A stretch of 55,875 bases of DNA from an uncultured Caulobacterales bacterium (lineage in GTDB: Bacteria; Pseudomonadota; Alphaproteobacteria; Caulobacterales; Caulobacteraceae). This document shows positions 8,747 through 17,393 of this stretch, piece by piece. How positions within the stretch are numbered: the first letter of the stretch is position 1; each line of letters begins with the position of its first letter. The stretch spans positions 1-55,875 of the forward strand of contig CAIQUG010000108.1 in the NCBI GenBank assembly GCA_903874895.1, given 5' to 3'. Below the pieces are notes generated by a model. It did no database searches and was not told the DNA's origin. It was given only the letters and a program-made list of their open reading frames with translations. A program made the position numbers and the translations under genes.

Positions 8747-9421
8747 TCAGGCGGGCTGCAGCGCGCTTCCCGCCACGCTCTGGAACAGCTTGGCGCCGTC
8801 GGCGGAGCCCAGGTCGACCTCGAAGGCGCGGTCGGGGTGCGGCATGATGCCGAGGATATTGCCTGCGCCGTTGACGATCCCGGCAATTCCCCGGGACGAG
8901 CCGTTGGGATTGTCCCGGTACCGGAACACCACCCGGCCCTCGCCCTCGAGCCGGTCGAGGGTTTCGGTGTCGGCGAAGTAGTTGCCCTCGCCATTGCCGA
9001 CGGTCATCACCGCCTCCCGCTGCTGCCCATAGGCGCTGGTGAAGCGGGTCTGACCATTGACGATGTCGAGGGTCACGGCCTTGCACACATATTTCAGCCC
9101 GGCATTGCGCAACAGGGCACCAGGCAGCATTCCCGCCTCGCACAGGACCTGGAAGCCGTTGCAGATGCCGACAATGGCCACGCCCCGGTCCGCCAGTCGC
9201 TTGACCTCGGCCATCACCGGAGACAGGGAGGCCATGGCCCCGCAGCGCAGATAGTCCCCATAGGAGAAGCCGCCGGGCAGCACGACCATGTCCAGCCCGT
9301 CGTCCAGCTTCGTCTCGGTGTGCCAGACCATCTGGGCCGGCGATCCGGTGGAGCGCTCGATGGCCACGGCACAGTCCCGATCGCAGTTGGAACCGGGGAA
9401 GACGATGACGGCGGATTTCAT
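8747..9421 (-). CDS. purQ: Phosphoribosylformylglycinamidine synthase subunit PurQ
   Basis: 224-aa class I glutamine amidotransferase that supplies ammonia to PurL. It begins [20 protein letters not shown], the classic PurQ N terminus. The nucleophile Cys is in [13 protein letters not shown], and the His-Glu pair is in [11 protein letters not shown] near the C terminus. It is the last gene of the leftward purC-purS-DUF3291-purQ unit, with a 17-base gap to the preceding gene. Confidence 0.96.
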   Translation of the reverse strand: MKSAVIVFPGSNCDRDCAVAIERSTGSPAQMVWHTETKLDDGLDMVVLPGGFSYGDYLRCGAMASLSPVMAEVKRLADRGVAIVGICNGFQVLCEAGMLPGALLRNAGLKYVCKAVTLDIVNGQTRFTSAYGQQREAVMTVGNGEGNYFADTETLDRLEGEGRVVFRYRDNPNGSSRGIAGIVNGAGNILGIMPHPDRAFEVDLGSADGAKLFQSVAGSALQPA

Positions 9422-9438
9422 GGCGGGTCCTGCGGGGG

Positions 9439-9912
9439 CTAGGCGATGGCGACGGGGGCACCGTCAGGCGTGAAGGGCTGGCGGAAGGTGAACGCCTCTG
9501 CCGTCGGGCCGAGGCGGGCGAGACGGTCGAGGCGGTCCTTGCCCTCCTCCACCGAGGGAATCGATCCGGCGGGAACCCACCACAGCGCCATGTAGGCCGG
9601 CAGGCTGTCGAACCACTGGTGGCGGCGGCGCATCACCTCCAGATGACCGCTGCGATAGACGAAGGCCCCCAGTTCGGACAACCCTGTCCAGACGGACATG
9701 TTGATCAGGATCCGCGGGTCGGGATAGGCGCGGATGCCGGTGGCATCGTTGGTCCCGTCCCCCAGCATCCGCCAGACAAAGCCCTGCGCGGCATCGGCCA
9801 GGGCATTGATCCGGTCGAGGGCGTCGAAGAAGGCCGAATTGGCCGGATCCTCGGGCGGGGTCTGGAAGGCGGCGATGTTGATCTGGGCCAGGTGAAAGCC
9901 CGGACCGGCCAT
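9439..9912 (-). CDS. DUF3291 domain-containing protein inside the purine operon
   Basis: 157-aa protein starting [19 protein letters not shown], with the conserved segments [17 protein letters not shown] and [14 protein letters not shown] that match DUF3291. This family has a dimeric alpha/beta-barrel look and is sometimes compared with heme-degrading monooxygenases. No activity can be claimed. The start codon shares its first base with the last base of purS (TGATG arrangement), and purQ follows after 17 bases, so it is co-translated with purine genes. There is no RNA or protein evidence here that it acts in purine metabolism. Confidence 0.75.
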   Translation of the reverse strand: MAGPGFHLAQINIAAFQTPPEDPANSAFFDALDRINALADAAQGFVWRMLGDGTNDATGIRAYPDPRILINMSVWTGLSELGAFVYRSGHLEVMRRRHQWFDSLPAYMALWWVPAGSIPSVEEGKDRLDRLARLGPTAEAFTFRQPFTPDGAPVAIA

Positions 9913-10151
9913 CAGGCCACCTCCACCTTGTAGCTTTCGATCACGGCATTGGCGAGAAGCCGGTCCGCCATGGACTTCGCCTCGGCCTCGGCCTTCGCCC
10001 TGTCGTCGCCGGCGATGTCGAGGGTGATGATCCGCCCGACCCGGACGTCCGACACGCCGCCGAAACCCAGGCCGCCCAGGGCCGCCTCGATGGCCTTGCC
10101 CTGCACGTCCAGAACGCCGGGCTTCAGGAACACTTCGACACGGACCTTCAC
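9912..10151 (-). CDS. purS: Phosphoribosylformylglycinamidine synthase subunit PurS
   Basis: 79-aa small subunit that bridges PurQ and PurL. The sequence reads [20 protein letters not shown], followed by a typical [32 protein letters not shown] ending. The GTG start at 10151 is chosen because it overlaps the purC stop (GTGA) and has GGAGG six bases upstream. A longer reading frame upstream runs inside purC and is not credible. Confidence 0.93.
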   Translation of the reverse strand: MKVRVEVFLKPGVLDVQGKAIEAALGGLGFGGVSDVRVGRIITLDIAGDDRAKAEAEAKSMADRLLANAVIESYKVEVA

Positions 10152-10915
10152 GAGACGCCTCCGGTGATGCCGCCCTGGATGACCGTGGGCATTTCCTTCA
10201 TGATGCCGAGGCGGCGGGCCACCTCGGTATAGCTTTCGATCACATTGCCCAGGTCCCGGCGGAACCGGTCCTTGTCCAGCTTCTCGTTGGTGGTGGAGTC
10301 CCACAGGCGGCAGCTGTCGGGGCTGATCTCGTCGGCCAGGATCACACGGCTGAAGTCACCCTCGTAGATCCGGCCATACTCGATCTTGAAGTCCACCAGC
10401 GTGATGCCGACGGCGGAGAACATGCCGGTGAGGAAGTCGTTCACCCGGAGCGTCATGGCCAGGATGTCATCGATCTCCTGGGTCGCAGCCCAGTTGAAGG
10501 CGGTGATATGTTCCTCGGTCACCAGCGGGTCGTGCAGCTCGTCCTTCTTGTAGAAGAACTCGATGATCGACCGCGGCAGGGGGGTCCCCTCCGGAATGCC
10601 GAGGCGCGTGGAGATCGAGCCGGCGGCGATGTTGCGGCAGACCACCTCCAGGGGGATGATCTCCACCTCCCGGATCAGCTGCTCCCGCAGGTTCAGGCGC
10701 TTGATCAGGTGATTCTGCACGCCGATGCCGGCCAGGCGGGTCATGATGAACTCGCTGATCCGGTTGTTGATGACGCCCTTGCCCTCGAGCACCGCCTTCT
10801 TGGTGGCATCGAAGGCCGTGGTGTCGTCCTTGAAATACTGGATCAGGGTGCCCGGCTCCGGTCCTTCGTAAAGGATCTTGGCCTTGCCTTCATAAAGCTT
10901 CTTGCGGCGGGTCAT
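10148..10915 (-). CDS. purC: Phosphoribosylaminoimidazole-succinocarboxamide synthase
   Basis: 255-aa SAICAR synthase that joins CAIR and aspartate with ATP. The N terminus [20 protein letters not shown] and the block [18 protein letters not shown] are diagnostic, and [10 protein letters not shown] and [14 protein letters not shown] are also present. It is the first gene of the leftward operon, and its stop overlaps the purS start. An unusual 100-base leader containing a terminator-like hairpin (10951-10985) precedes it. Confidence 0.97.
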   Translation of the reverse strand: MTRRKKLYEGKAKILYEGPEPGTLIQYFKDDTTAFDATKKAVLEGKGVINNRISEFIMTRLAGIGVQNHLIKRLNLREQLIREVEIIPLEVVCRNIAAGSISTRLGIPEGTPLPRSIIEFFYKKDELHDPLVTEEHITAFNWAATQEIDDILAMTLRVNDFLTGMFSAVGITLVDFKIEYGRIYEGDFSRVILADEISPDSCRLWDSTTNEKLDKDRFRRDLGNVIESYTEVARRLGIMKEMPTVIQGGITGGVS

Positions 10916-10950
10916 TCATCACTCCGGACAGCGGCGGGGATCCCGGAACG

Positions 10951-10985
10951 AAAAAGCGCGCGCGGATATTCCATCTAGCGCGCGC
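10951..10985 (-). terminator. Terminator-like hairpin in the purC leader (possible attenuator)
   Basis: Read leftward, GCGCGCGC (10985-10978) pairs with GCGCGCGC (10963-10956) across a 14-base loop, followed directly by five Us (the A-run at 10951-10955). It sits 36 bases upstream of the purC start and points toward purC, so it would end transcription before the operon unless overridden. Confidence 0.6.
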
Positions 10986-11024
10986 AGAATCCGTGGTCGC
11001 CGGCCACTCAAAATCAGAACCGAC

Positions 11025-11053
11025 AGGTTAGCGGAATCGGCGCCTTTTCGCAA
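11025..11053 (-). promoter_or_regulatory. Candidate purC promoter
   Basis: Read leftward, TTGCGA (11053-11048), 15 bases, then GCTAACCT (11032-11025) resembles the Caulobacter housekeeping promoter (TTGACG, GCTANAWC). The predicted start, near 11018, would give a leader of about 100 bases that includes the terminator hairpin. The assignment is by eye. Confidence 0.4.
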
Positions 11054-11149
11054 ACGCCGCCGCGCGTCGGCGGAATGTTTCCGCAAACCTGCGCCAAGGC
11101 GCCATGATCTGCTAAGACACGCGTCTCAACCTCACGGACCGCGCCCCGC

Positions 11150-12190
11150 ATGACCGCCGCCGCCTCCAGCCCCGATCCCGCGCCTGAGGGGGCCGACGCG
11201 CCTCACCCGCCACGGTCCGGCCGGCCCTCCCGCGCCAAGGCACAGCTTCACCGTCGGTCAGAATATGTCACCATCGCCCGGCCGTCCGACCGGAACGCGC
11301 GGTCAAACCCGATCGAGATCATCGGTCGTCGCCGGGCCGGCATCGACGATCTGTATCACCAGCTGCTGACGGCCTCCTGGACCCGGTTCCTGACCCTGTC
11401 GGCCATCACCTATCTGGCCATCAACGGGATCTTCGCCCTCCTGTTCTGGGTGGACCGGGCCGGTGTCGCCGGCGGGGCCTTGAAATCCTCGGCCGGTCTG
11501 ACCGACGGGCTGGCGGCCCTGGCCGACGCCTTCTTCTTCAGCGTGCAGACCTTCGGTACCATCGGCTATGGCGGAATGGCCCCCGCGGACCTCTACACCA
11601 ACCTGCTGGTGACCGTGGAAAGCTTCGTCGGACTGGGGGCCGTGGCGGTGCTGACCGGCATCATCTTCGCCCGCGTCTCGCGCCCCACGGCCCGGGTCCT
11701 GTTCTCGCAGTGGGCGACCATCAGCCAGTTCGAGGGCCAGCCGACCCTGATCTTCCGCTGCGCCAACGAGCGCGCCAACCAGATCCTGGATGCGGAAGTG
11801 ACGGTCAGCCTTGCCCGGCAGGTCGTGACCCAGGAGGGGATGCGGGTCCGCCGCATGCTCGACCTCAAGGTCGTCCGGTCACGGTCGCCGCTGTTTGCCC
11901 TGACCTGGATGATCCTGCATGTGATCGACGAGACCTCGCCCCTGCACGGCGCGACGCCGGAAAGTCTGACGGAGGACAAGGGGGAGATCCTGGTCATCGT
12001 CGGCGGCGTGGACGAGACGTTCGCCCAGCGAATCCATGCGCGCCATTCCTACATGCCCGCGGACATTGCCTGGAACCGGAGGCTTGCAGACATCCTGACC
12101 GTCGGAGCGGATGGGCATCGCGTGATCGATTACACGCGATTTCATACCCTCGAACCTGAAATTGATAACAATTCCACTCTTGATGGGTGA
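11150..12190 (+). CDS. Inward-rectifier type potassium channel (KirBac-like)
   Basis: 346 aa. Following a disordered Pro/Ala-rich N terminus (1-35) is a slide-helix region, transmembrane helix 1 (about 78-100), a pore helix with the K+ selectivity filter TIGYG (137-141), and transmembrane helix 2 (about 150-175). A C-terminal beta-rich cytoplasmic domain contains TLIFRCANERANQILDAEV and HVIDETSPLHG, which are typical of Kir channels. GCTAAGAC at 11111-11118 is a plausible -10 element. It stands alone between the purine operon and bolA. Confidence 0.9.
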   Translation: MTAAASSPDPAPEGADAPHPPRSGRPSRAKAQLHRRSEYVTIARPSDRNARSNPIEIIGRRRAGIDDLYHQLLTASWTRFLTLSAITYLAINGIFALLFWVDRAGVAGGALKSSAGLTDGLAALADAFFFSVQTFGTIGYGGMAPADLYTNLLVTVESFVGLGAVAVLTGIIFARVSRPTARVLFSQWATISQFEGQPTLIFRCANERANQILDAEVTVSLARQVVTQEGMRVRRMLDLKVVRSRSPLFALTWMILHVIDETSPLHGATPESLTEDKGEILVIVGGVDETFAQRIHARHSYMPADIAWNRRLADILTVGADGHRVIDYTRFHTLEPEIDNNSTLDG

Positions 12191-12277
12191 CAGCCTACGT
12201 TAAAAGCCCGCAAATCAGCGTACACGATGCCATCCGGCCGGACGCCGATCGTGTTGTTGGAGACCGTTGCCTTGCCG

Positions 12278-12511
12278 ATGCGCGCGAATGATCTGGAGTC
12301 CCTGCTTCGCGCCGCCTTTCCGGATGCGGAGATCGAGATCGTGGATCTCGCAGGCGACGGCGACCATTATCGCGCCCGCATCGTGTCCGGGCGCTTTTCC
12401 GGCCTCTCCCGCGTCCGTCAGCATCAACTGGTCTACGCCGCCCTGAAAGGCCGGATGGGGGGAGAGCTGCACGCCCTGGCGCTGGAGACGGCGTCGCCGC
12501 CGGGGGACTGA
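12278..12511 (+). CDS. bolA: BolA family protein
   Basis: 77-aa protein of the BolA/IbaG fold. DGDHYRARIVSGRFSGLSR and RQHQLVYAALKGRMGGELHA contain the conserved His and FxG-loop residues. BolA proteins form [2Fe-2S]-bridged heterodimers with monothiol glutaredoxins, and a CGFS glutaredoxin lies two genes downstream. ATG 12278 is used; an in-frame TTG at 12272 has a better-spaced GGAGA, and an ATG at 12227 has no Shine-Dalgarno. It is followed after 3 bases by the AKR-like gene, so the two are probably one operon. Confidence 0.88.
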   Translation: MRANDLESLLRAAFPDAEIEIVDLAGDGDHYRARIVSGRFSGLSRVRQHQLVYAALKGRMGGELHALALETASPPGD

Positions 12512-12514
12512 CCC

Positions 12515-13423
12515 TTGCGGTATCGCTCCTTCAGCGAGAGCGGACAGGCCATTTCAGCGCTTTCCCTGTCGCTGGACGCCGCAGACCTGCGCCCGGGGGA
12601 CCTGAACACCCTGGTCGTCAGCGCCCTTGAGGCGGGCGTGAATTGCTACGAGGCCCGGGTCGATGACCTCGACGCCCTCTACGCCATCGGCCAGGCCACC
12701 TCGACCCTGGAGCGCCGGATGGTCCTCGTGGGGCTTCGGGTGCCCCTAGACTCAGACAAAGGGCAGCGCCTTCTGGATCGTGGCACGGTCATCCGCCTGC
12801 TTCAGGAAGCCCTGCGCGCGTCCGGGCTTCGCTGGATCGACTATCTGATGATCGAGGACCCGCAGCCCGGCGAGTTCGACCCGGCGTTTCGCGCCACCAT
12901 CGAAGCGGCACGTCAGGCCCGGCGGCTGCGCTTCGTCGGCATCCGGGGAGACAGCGAGGCCGTCGACAAGCTGCTGGCCGATGCCGCCGTGGACATCTAT
13001 GCCGCGCCCTACAACCTGCGAGCCAGCTGGATCACGCGCTCGCGCATGCGCACCGCCGTCCATGGCGGTCTGACCGTGCTCGGCTACAACTATTATCCTG
13101 CCGAGGTCCGCGCGTCCCTGGCGACACCTGCGGCGGAGGCACCCCGGCGGTCGGGGCTCCTCGGCTTTGGCCTGGGCCTGGCCCGGTCGGTGCAGGCCCA
13201 GCCGGAGCGGCCGGCACCCTACCACTTCCTCGACCGCATCCGGGAATGGGATGCAGACCAGATCTGCCTCGCCTATGCCCTGACCGAGCCCTCCCTCTGC
13301 ACCATCCAGATTTCCGCCGATTCCGCCGAGACAATCACCCACCTGGCCGGTGTGGTGGAACGAGAGCTGCCGGCCGGCGTTCCCGCCCAGATCGAACTGG
13401 CCCGGGTGTCCGATCTCGACTAG
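12515..13423 (+). CDS. Aldo/keto reductase-like protein with degenerate catalytic tetrad
   Basis: 302 aa with the (beta/alpha)8 layout of aldo/keto reductases: SALEAGVNCYEAR (36-48), LRASGLRWIDYLMIEDPQ (100-117) and RQARRLRFVGIRG. Aligning by eye to the AKR motifs, all four catalytic positions are changed: Asp to Glu46, Tyr to Asp51, Lys to Arg75 and His to Glu114. It is therefore probably not a reductase. The TTG start at 12515 has GGGGGA seven bases upstream. It lies 3 bases after bolA and 108 bases before grxD, which suggests a role connected to that Fe-S pair. Confidence 0.7.
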   Translation: MRYRSFSESGQAISALSLSLDAADLRPGDLNTLVVSALEAGVNCYEARVDDLDALYAIGQATSTLERRMVLVGLRVPLDSDKGQRLLDRGTVIRLLQEALRASGLRWIDYLMIEDPQPGEFDPAFRATIEAARQARRLRFVGIRGDSEAVDKLLADAAVDIYAAPYNLRASWITRSRMRTAVHGGLTVLGYNYYPAEVRASLATPAAEAPRRSGLLGFGLGLARSVQAQPERPAPYHFLDRIREWDADQICLAYALTEPSLCTIQISADSAETITHLAGVVERELPAGVPAQIELARVSDLD

Positions 13424-13531
13424 GCCGGGACGCAGGCCTTGAAACCGTCCGTTTGCGGCTCTAGGTCTGTGTCGTGGGACGCCCGACGCGCCCCCAAGCC
13501 CGGGTCGGTCCCGGCGACCAAGGAGATCAAG

Positions 13532-13888
13532 GTGTCAGACGCAGTCAACGAAAGCCCCGAGGCGGCCGTTCACGCCTTCATCTCCAAGACGATTGCCGAG
13601 CATCCGGTCGTCCTGTTCATGAAGGGCGTGCCGGACCAGCCCCGGTGCGGCTTCTCGTCCCTCGTGGTCCAGGTGCTGGACCATCTCGGCGTGGACTTCG
13701 TCGGCGTCGATGTGCTCCAGGACGAGGCCCTGCGCCAGGGCGTGAAGGCCTTCTCCGACTGGCCGACCATTCCGCAACTCTATGTTGCAGGCGAGTTCGT
13801 CGGCGGCTCGGACATCGTGCGCGAGATGTTCCAGAGCGGGGAGCTGAAGCCCTTGCTGGTGCAGAAGGGCCTGCTCGCGGACGCCTGA
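13532..13888 (+). CDS. grxD: Monothiol glutaredoxin, Grx4/GrxD type
   Basis: 118-aa CGFS glutaredoxin. The thioredoxin fold has the active-site motif CGFS (39-42) in [15 protein letters not shown], and [19 protein letters not shown] is the glutathione-binding cis-Pro region. These proteins carry a [2Fe-2S] cluster and partner with BolA for cluster delivery. The GTG at 13532 is chosen because AAGGAG lies seven bases upstream. A longer frame beginning at 13439 has an unrelated N terminus. bolA lies upstream in the same direction. Confidence 0.93.
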   Translation: MSDAVNESPEAAVHAFISKTIAEHPVVLFMKGVPDQPRCGFSSLVVQVLDHLGVDFVGVDVLQDEALRQGVKAFSDWPTIPQLYVAGEFVGGSDIVREMFQSGELKPLLVQKGLLADA

Positions 13889-13968
13889 TCGTCAGCCCAC
13901 ATCACACAAACGTTAGTGCGAGTGATATTAACGACGATTTTCGCGTTCAGGTCGCATTTCCGGTATTT

Positions 13969-13984
13969 CCAGCCGTGAGGCTGG
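13969..13984 (+). other. Short GNRA-capped hairpin after grxD
   Basis: CCAGCC and GGCTGG are perfectly complementary around a GTGA tetraloop. No T-tract follows, so this may stabilise the grxD 3' end or belong to the leader of the next gene. Confidence 0.35.
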
Positions 13985-14028
13985 CTATGATCCCCTCCGA
14001 CAAGCAATCGCATCGGGGAACAAGATCC

Positions 14029-14259
14029 ATGGCCATGTCTTCGCGCGTCCACCCGACCTTTGGTCGCCGCGGTCGGGTCGGGACCCGCGCCACCCCGCGA
14101 GGGCGGGCCATCCGCAGTGCGTCGGCCCTGCCCGTCACCTCCGCGGAGGAGCGGTGGAGCCCCCGTCGCACCCTGGCCTTCGTGATCGTCCTATCCGCCG
14201 GTCTGTGGGGCGTGATCGGCCTGATCGCCTATGGCGGCATCCAGCTGTTGCGCCACTAG
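14029..14259 (+). CDS. Small single-pass membrane protein, unknown function
   Basis: 76 aa. An Arg-rich, probably cytoplasmic N-terminal half is followed by one hydrophobic helix, TLAFVIVLSAGLWGVIGLIA (about 48-67), close to the C terminus. The gene is supported by GGGGAA upstream of the ATG and by the strong terminator directly behind it. An earlier in-frame ATG at 13987 would add 14 residues. No family is recognised. The shape (basic tail plus TM) is common among small conserved Caulobacterales proteins. Confidence 0.6.
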   Translation: MAMSSRVHPTFGRRGRVGTRATPRGRAIRSASALPVTSAEERWSPRRTLAFVIVLSAGLWGVIGLIAYGGIQLLRH

Positions 14260-14287
14260 CCGCGAACGTGCCGGAACCATCATGAAG

Positions 14288-14317
14288 AAAGGCCCCGGAG
14301 GGTTCCCCGGGGCCTTT
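14288..14317. terminator. Bidirectional terminator between convergent genes
   Basis: AAAGGCCCCGG (14288-14298) and CCGGGGCCTTT (14307-14317) form a perfect 11-bp stem with an 8-base loop. The A/T-rich ends on both sides let it serve the small membrane-protein gene on the left and rpsD on the right. Confidence 0.85.
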
Positions 14318-14358
14318 CCATGTCTGCAGACCGGTGCGGCGAGTTGCCGCGGCCGGGA

Positions 14359-14976
14359 TCAGCTCGAATAATATTCGACGACCAGGTTCGGTTCCATCTT
14401 CACCGCGAACGGCACATCGGACAGTTCCGGGGCGCGGACAAACTTCACTTCCATGCCCTTGCCGTCAACTTCGTAATAGTCCGGCACGTCGCGCTCGGGC
14501 GACTGCAGGCTTTCCAGCACCAGGGCCATGTTGCGCGAACGCTCGCGCACGGCGATCACATCGCCCGGCTTGACGGTGTAGGAGGCGATGTTGACGCGCT
14601 TGCCGTTCACCAGCACGTGGCCGTGATTGACGAACTGGCGGGCGGCGAACGGGGTCGGCACCCACTTGGCGCGGTACACGACGGCGTCGAGGCGGCTTTC
14701 CAGCAGGGCGATCAGGTTCTCCGAAGCGTTGCCCTTGCGGCGGGCGGCCTCGTCATAGATCCGGCGGAACTGCTTTTCGGTGATGTTGCCGTAGTAGCCC
14801 TTCAGCTTCTGCTTGGCGCGGAGCTGCAGGCCGAAGTCGGACACCTTGGACTTGCGGCGCTGACCGTGCTGGCCGGGGCCGTAGGAGCGCTGATTGACCG
14901 GAGACTTGGGGCGACCCCAGAGGTTCTCCCCCATGCGGCGGTCAATCTTGTATTTCGCCGAGTGGCGCTTGGACAT
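14359..14976 (-). CDS. rpsD: 30S ribosomal protein S4
   Basis: 205 aa, the standard S4 length. It begins [20 protein letters not shown], has the [19 protein letters not shown]4 RNA-binding domain, and ends LVVEYYSS. S4 nucleates assembly of the small-subunit body by binding 16S rRNA. It is monocistronic here, bounded by the terminator at 14288-14317 and a roughly 125-base leader with its own promoter. In many bacteria S4 is an autogenous repressor, and the structured leader makes that possible here. Confidence 0.98.
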   Translation of the reverse strand: MSKRHSAKYKIDRRMGENLWGRPKSPVNQRSYGPGQHGQRRKSKVSDFGLQLRAKQKLKGYYGNITEKQFRRIYDEAARRKGNASENLIALLESRLDAVVYRAKWVPTPFAARQFVNHGHVLVNGKRVNIASYTVKPGDVIAVRERSRNMALVLESLQSPERDVPDYYEVDGKGMEVKFVRAPELSDVPFAVKMEPNLVVEYYSS

Positions 14977-15137
14977 TGTGGTACTTTCCAGTTCGACCCA
15001 GGCCGGCCTCCCCTCTATGGGAAGGCGATTGCAACGGCGGCGTTCGGATCACCCGTCATGGCTTCGCCCGCCCGGACACCAGAGGTGCCCGGAAACGGCG
15101 AAGGGCGGTGTATGACGTCGGGACGCGGCAGAGTCAA
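14977..15137 (-). promoter_or_regulatory. rpsD promoter and structured leader
   Basis: Read leftward, TTGACT (15137-15132), 17 bases, then CATACA (15114-15109) is a good promoter; transcription would start near 15102. The roughly 125-base leader contains a hairpin formed by CCGG/CACC (15072-15080) and GGTG/CCGG (15084-15092) with one A-C mismatch. It also holds a weaker stem near 15010-15030. No known S4 leader motif is recognised. Confidence 0.5.
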
Positions 15138-15226
15138 GCCGAGCCCGTTCCGCAGCCCGGTTACGCCGGGTTTGACTCCGGGCATCGGGGACCGCCACCT
15201 AGGACGACCAAGGGGGCTGCAGGTCA

Positions 15227-16810
15227 ATGACAATGACAGACGTCTTCGAGCGAATGACGGCAGGCCGCGCGCCGTCCCGTTCACGGGAACCGGAGCCGGA
15301 CTGGCACAGGGATGGCCTTGCTTGGGGCTTCGCGGCAGCCGCCCTTTGCCTGCACACCCTGGTAGCCGGGCGCTACGACGTCTTCCGGGACGAGCTCTAC
15401 TTCATCGTCTGCGGTCGTCACCCGGCCTTCGGATATGCCGACCAGCCGCCGATCGTGCCGCTGCTGGCGGCGGGGACCTTCGCCCTGGGACACAGCGTCT
15501 GGATGCTGCGACTGCCCGGTGCCCTGGCCGCGGGCGGCCTCGCCTGGCTGGCGGTGCGGTTCGCGCGCCTGCTGGGGGGCGGCACCCTCGCCGGCATCTG
15601 TGCCGCTCTGGCCGTCACCCTCTCGCCGATGTTGATGGGGCTGGGCGCGACCCTCAACACGACGACGTTCGACCCGCTGGCCTGGACCGCCATCGCCTGG
15701 TGTCTGGCCCGGGCGGTCAAGACCGGCGATCCACTGAGCCTGTGGCTGGGCGGCGTCATCGCCGGCATCGACCTGGAGATCAAAGATTCGCTGGTCTTCT
15801 GGGCCGTCAGTCTGGCCGTCGGGCTCGCCCTGACGCCGGAGCGGAGGCTGCTTGGCCGGAGACAGGTCTGGTGGGGTCTGGCACTCGCGGCCCTGATCGC
15901 GGCTCCGTCGGTGGCGTGGCAGGCCTTGAACGGCGTCCCGTTCCTCCAGCTGGCCGCAGCGGCACGGGACAAGAATGCCGAGATTCCGATCCCCGCCTTC
16001 CTCCTGAACCAGGTCCTGGTGATGAACCCGCTGCTGGCACCGGTGTGGCTCACCGGCGTGATCGTGCCCTTCCTCTCGGACAGCCTGCGCCCGTACCGTT
16101 TCCTGTCCGTGGCCTTCTTCACCTGTGCGACCCTGGTGATCGCGACCCACGGCAAGGACTATTATCTGGCGGCGAGCTATCCGGTGATGTTCGTGCTCGG
16201 CGCCGTGGCCCTCACCCGACGGCTGAGCGGGACCGCCGGACGCGCGGTTGCGACGGCCGGTGCCTTGGCCGCCGTCGCCTTTTCGGTCCTCGTCTCCCCC
16301 CTGGCACTGCCGGTCCTCAACGTCCCCCAGCTCCGGGCCTATGTCCGCGCGCTGCCCATGGCACCCCAACGGCAGGAAAAGAGCTTCGAGGGGACACCTT
16401 TACCCCAGGTCTTCGCCGATCAACTGGGGTGGCACGACTTCACATTCCAGGTCAGCGCCGCCTGGCGCCGGATACCCGCATCGGACCGGAGGCAAACCTC
16501 CATCAAGGTCGACAACTACGGTGAAGCCGCGGCCCTCGAGATCTACGGCACCCCGGGTGAGCTGCCGCCCCCGCTGAGTGGTCACAACCAGTACTACCTC
16601 TGGGGACTCCGAGGGCAGGCCCCGGTCAACCTGCTTGTGGTGCAGAACGAACCGGAGCGTCTGGCACCCTATTGCCAGCAGACGACCGTCCTGGGGCACA
16701 CCGCCTCGCCGGACGCGATGAGCTATGAAAACGGCAAGGCCATCGTCTTCTGCCGCGGCCTCAGGGTCGACATCGGCAAACTCTGGCCGGAGCTCAAGAA
16801 CTTCAGCTGA
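15227..16810 (+). CDS. Glycosyltransferase family 39-like membrane protein
   Basis: 527 aa. A cytoplasmic N-terminal tail is followed by about 9-11 membrane helices and a hydrophilic C-terminal domain from about residue 375. The loop after helix 1 contains FRDELYFIVCGRHPAFGYAD, the acidic motif of PMT_2/ArnT-type polyprenyl-phosphate-sugar transferases, and later GLGATLNTTTFDPL. Such enzymes add sugars to lipids or cell-envelope polymers on the periplasmic side. The acceptor is unknown. There is no partner glycosyltransferase beside it. The ATG at 15227 has an AGGGGGC-type upstream sequence; 15233 is an alternative. Confidence 0.82.
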   Translation: MTMTDVFERMTAGRAPSRSREPEPDWHRDGLAWGFAAAALCLHTLVAGRYDVFRDELYFIVCGRHPAFGYADQPPIVPLLAAGTFALGHSVWMLRLPGALAAGGLAWLAVRFARLLGGGTLAGICAALAVTLSPMLMGLGATLNTTTFDPLAWTAIAWCLARAVKTGDPLSLWLGGVIAGIDLEIKDSLVFWAVSLAVGLALTPERRLLGRRQVWWGLALAALIAAPSVAWQALNGVPFLQLAAAARDKNAEIPIPAFLLNQVLVMNPLLAPVWLTGVIVPFLSDSLRPYRFLSVAFFTCATLVIATHGKDYYLAASYPVMFVLGAVALTRRLSGTAGRAVATAGALAAVAFSVLVSPLALPVLNVPQLRAYVRALPMAPQRQEKSFEGTPLPQVFADQLGWHDFTFQVSAAWRRIPASDRRQTSIKVDNYGEAAALEIYGTPGELPPPLSGHNQYYLWGLRGQAPVNLLVVQNEPERLAPYCQQTTVLGHTASPDAMSYENGKAIVFCRGLRVDIGKLWPELKNFS

Positions 16811-16877
16811 CGCCGTCTTCTGGCCAATCGGCAGAATTCGGCTATGGTTAACAAGGCCCCTCGGGAGGAACGAGTTC

Positions 16878-17348
16878 ATGAAGACGCTCGCAATGCTGTC
16901 TCTGGCTGCCGGAGTCCTGTTCACTGGCGTTGCGCATGCTGGCGATGCGGCCGTCGAGAAGCCCATTCGCCAGATGATGGACGGTTTCAACTCGGGCGAT
17001 ATCAAGTCCGTCAAGGCCGCGCATGTGGCCCAGCCGACAATCATCGACGAGACGCATCCGTTTATCTGGTCCGGACCCAAATCGTTCGACCGGTGGGTCG
17101 CCCAGCTGACGAAGAACGAGGCGGAAGAGGGCAAGACCGACGGCTCGGTCTTCTTCGGCGATCCGATCCGCGAGTCCGTGGCGGGTGACCACGCCTATGT
17201 CTTCACCCCCTGCACCTACAGCTTCAAGCAGAAGGGCCAGATGATGCGGGAGACGGGCACCATCACCTTTGCCCTGGTCAAGACGCGGACCGGCTGGAAG
17301 ATCGCGTCCTGGGCCTGGACCAGCCCGGAAGCCCAGCCGGTCAAATGA
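16878..17348 (+). CDS. Exported SnoaL/DUF4440-like (NTF2-fold) protein
   Basis: 156 aa with a clear signal peptide (residues 1-21, cleaved after VAHA). The mature part has the cone-shaped NTF2-like pattern: a helical start (EKPIRQMMDGFNSGDIKSVK), DGSVFFGDP, and a closing strand TGWKIASWAWTSPEAQPVK. Family members range from ketosteroid isomerases to non-enzymatic ligand binders; no catalytic set is evident. ATG 16878 follows GGGAGGAA. It is probably periplasmic. Confidence 0.72.
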   Translation: MKTLAMLSLAAGVLFTGVAHAGDAAVEKPIRQMMDGFNSGDIKSVKAAHVAQPTIIDETHPFIWSGPKSFDRWVAQLTKNEAEEGKTDGSVFFGDPIRESVAGDHAYVFTPCTYSFKQKGQMMRETGTITFALVKTRTGWKIASWAWTSPEAQPVK

Positions 17349-17393
17349 TTTCCACGACCGATCGGTCTCGATAAGGTGCAGGGGAGGCGAGCC

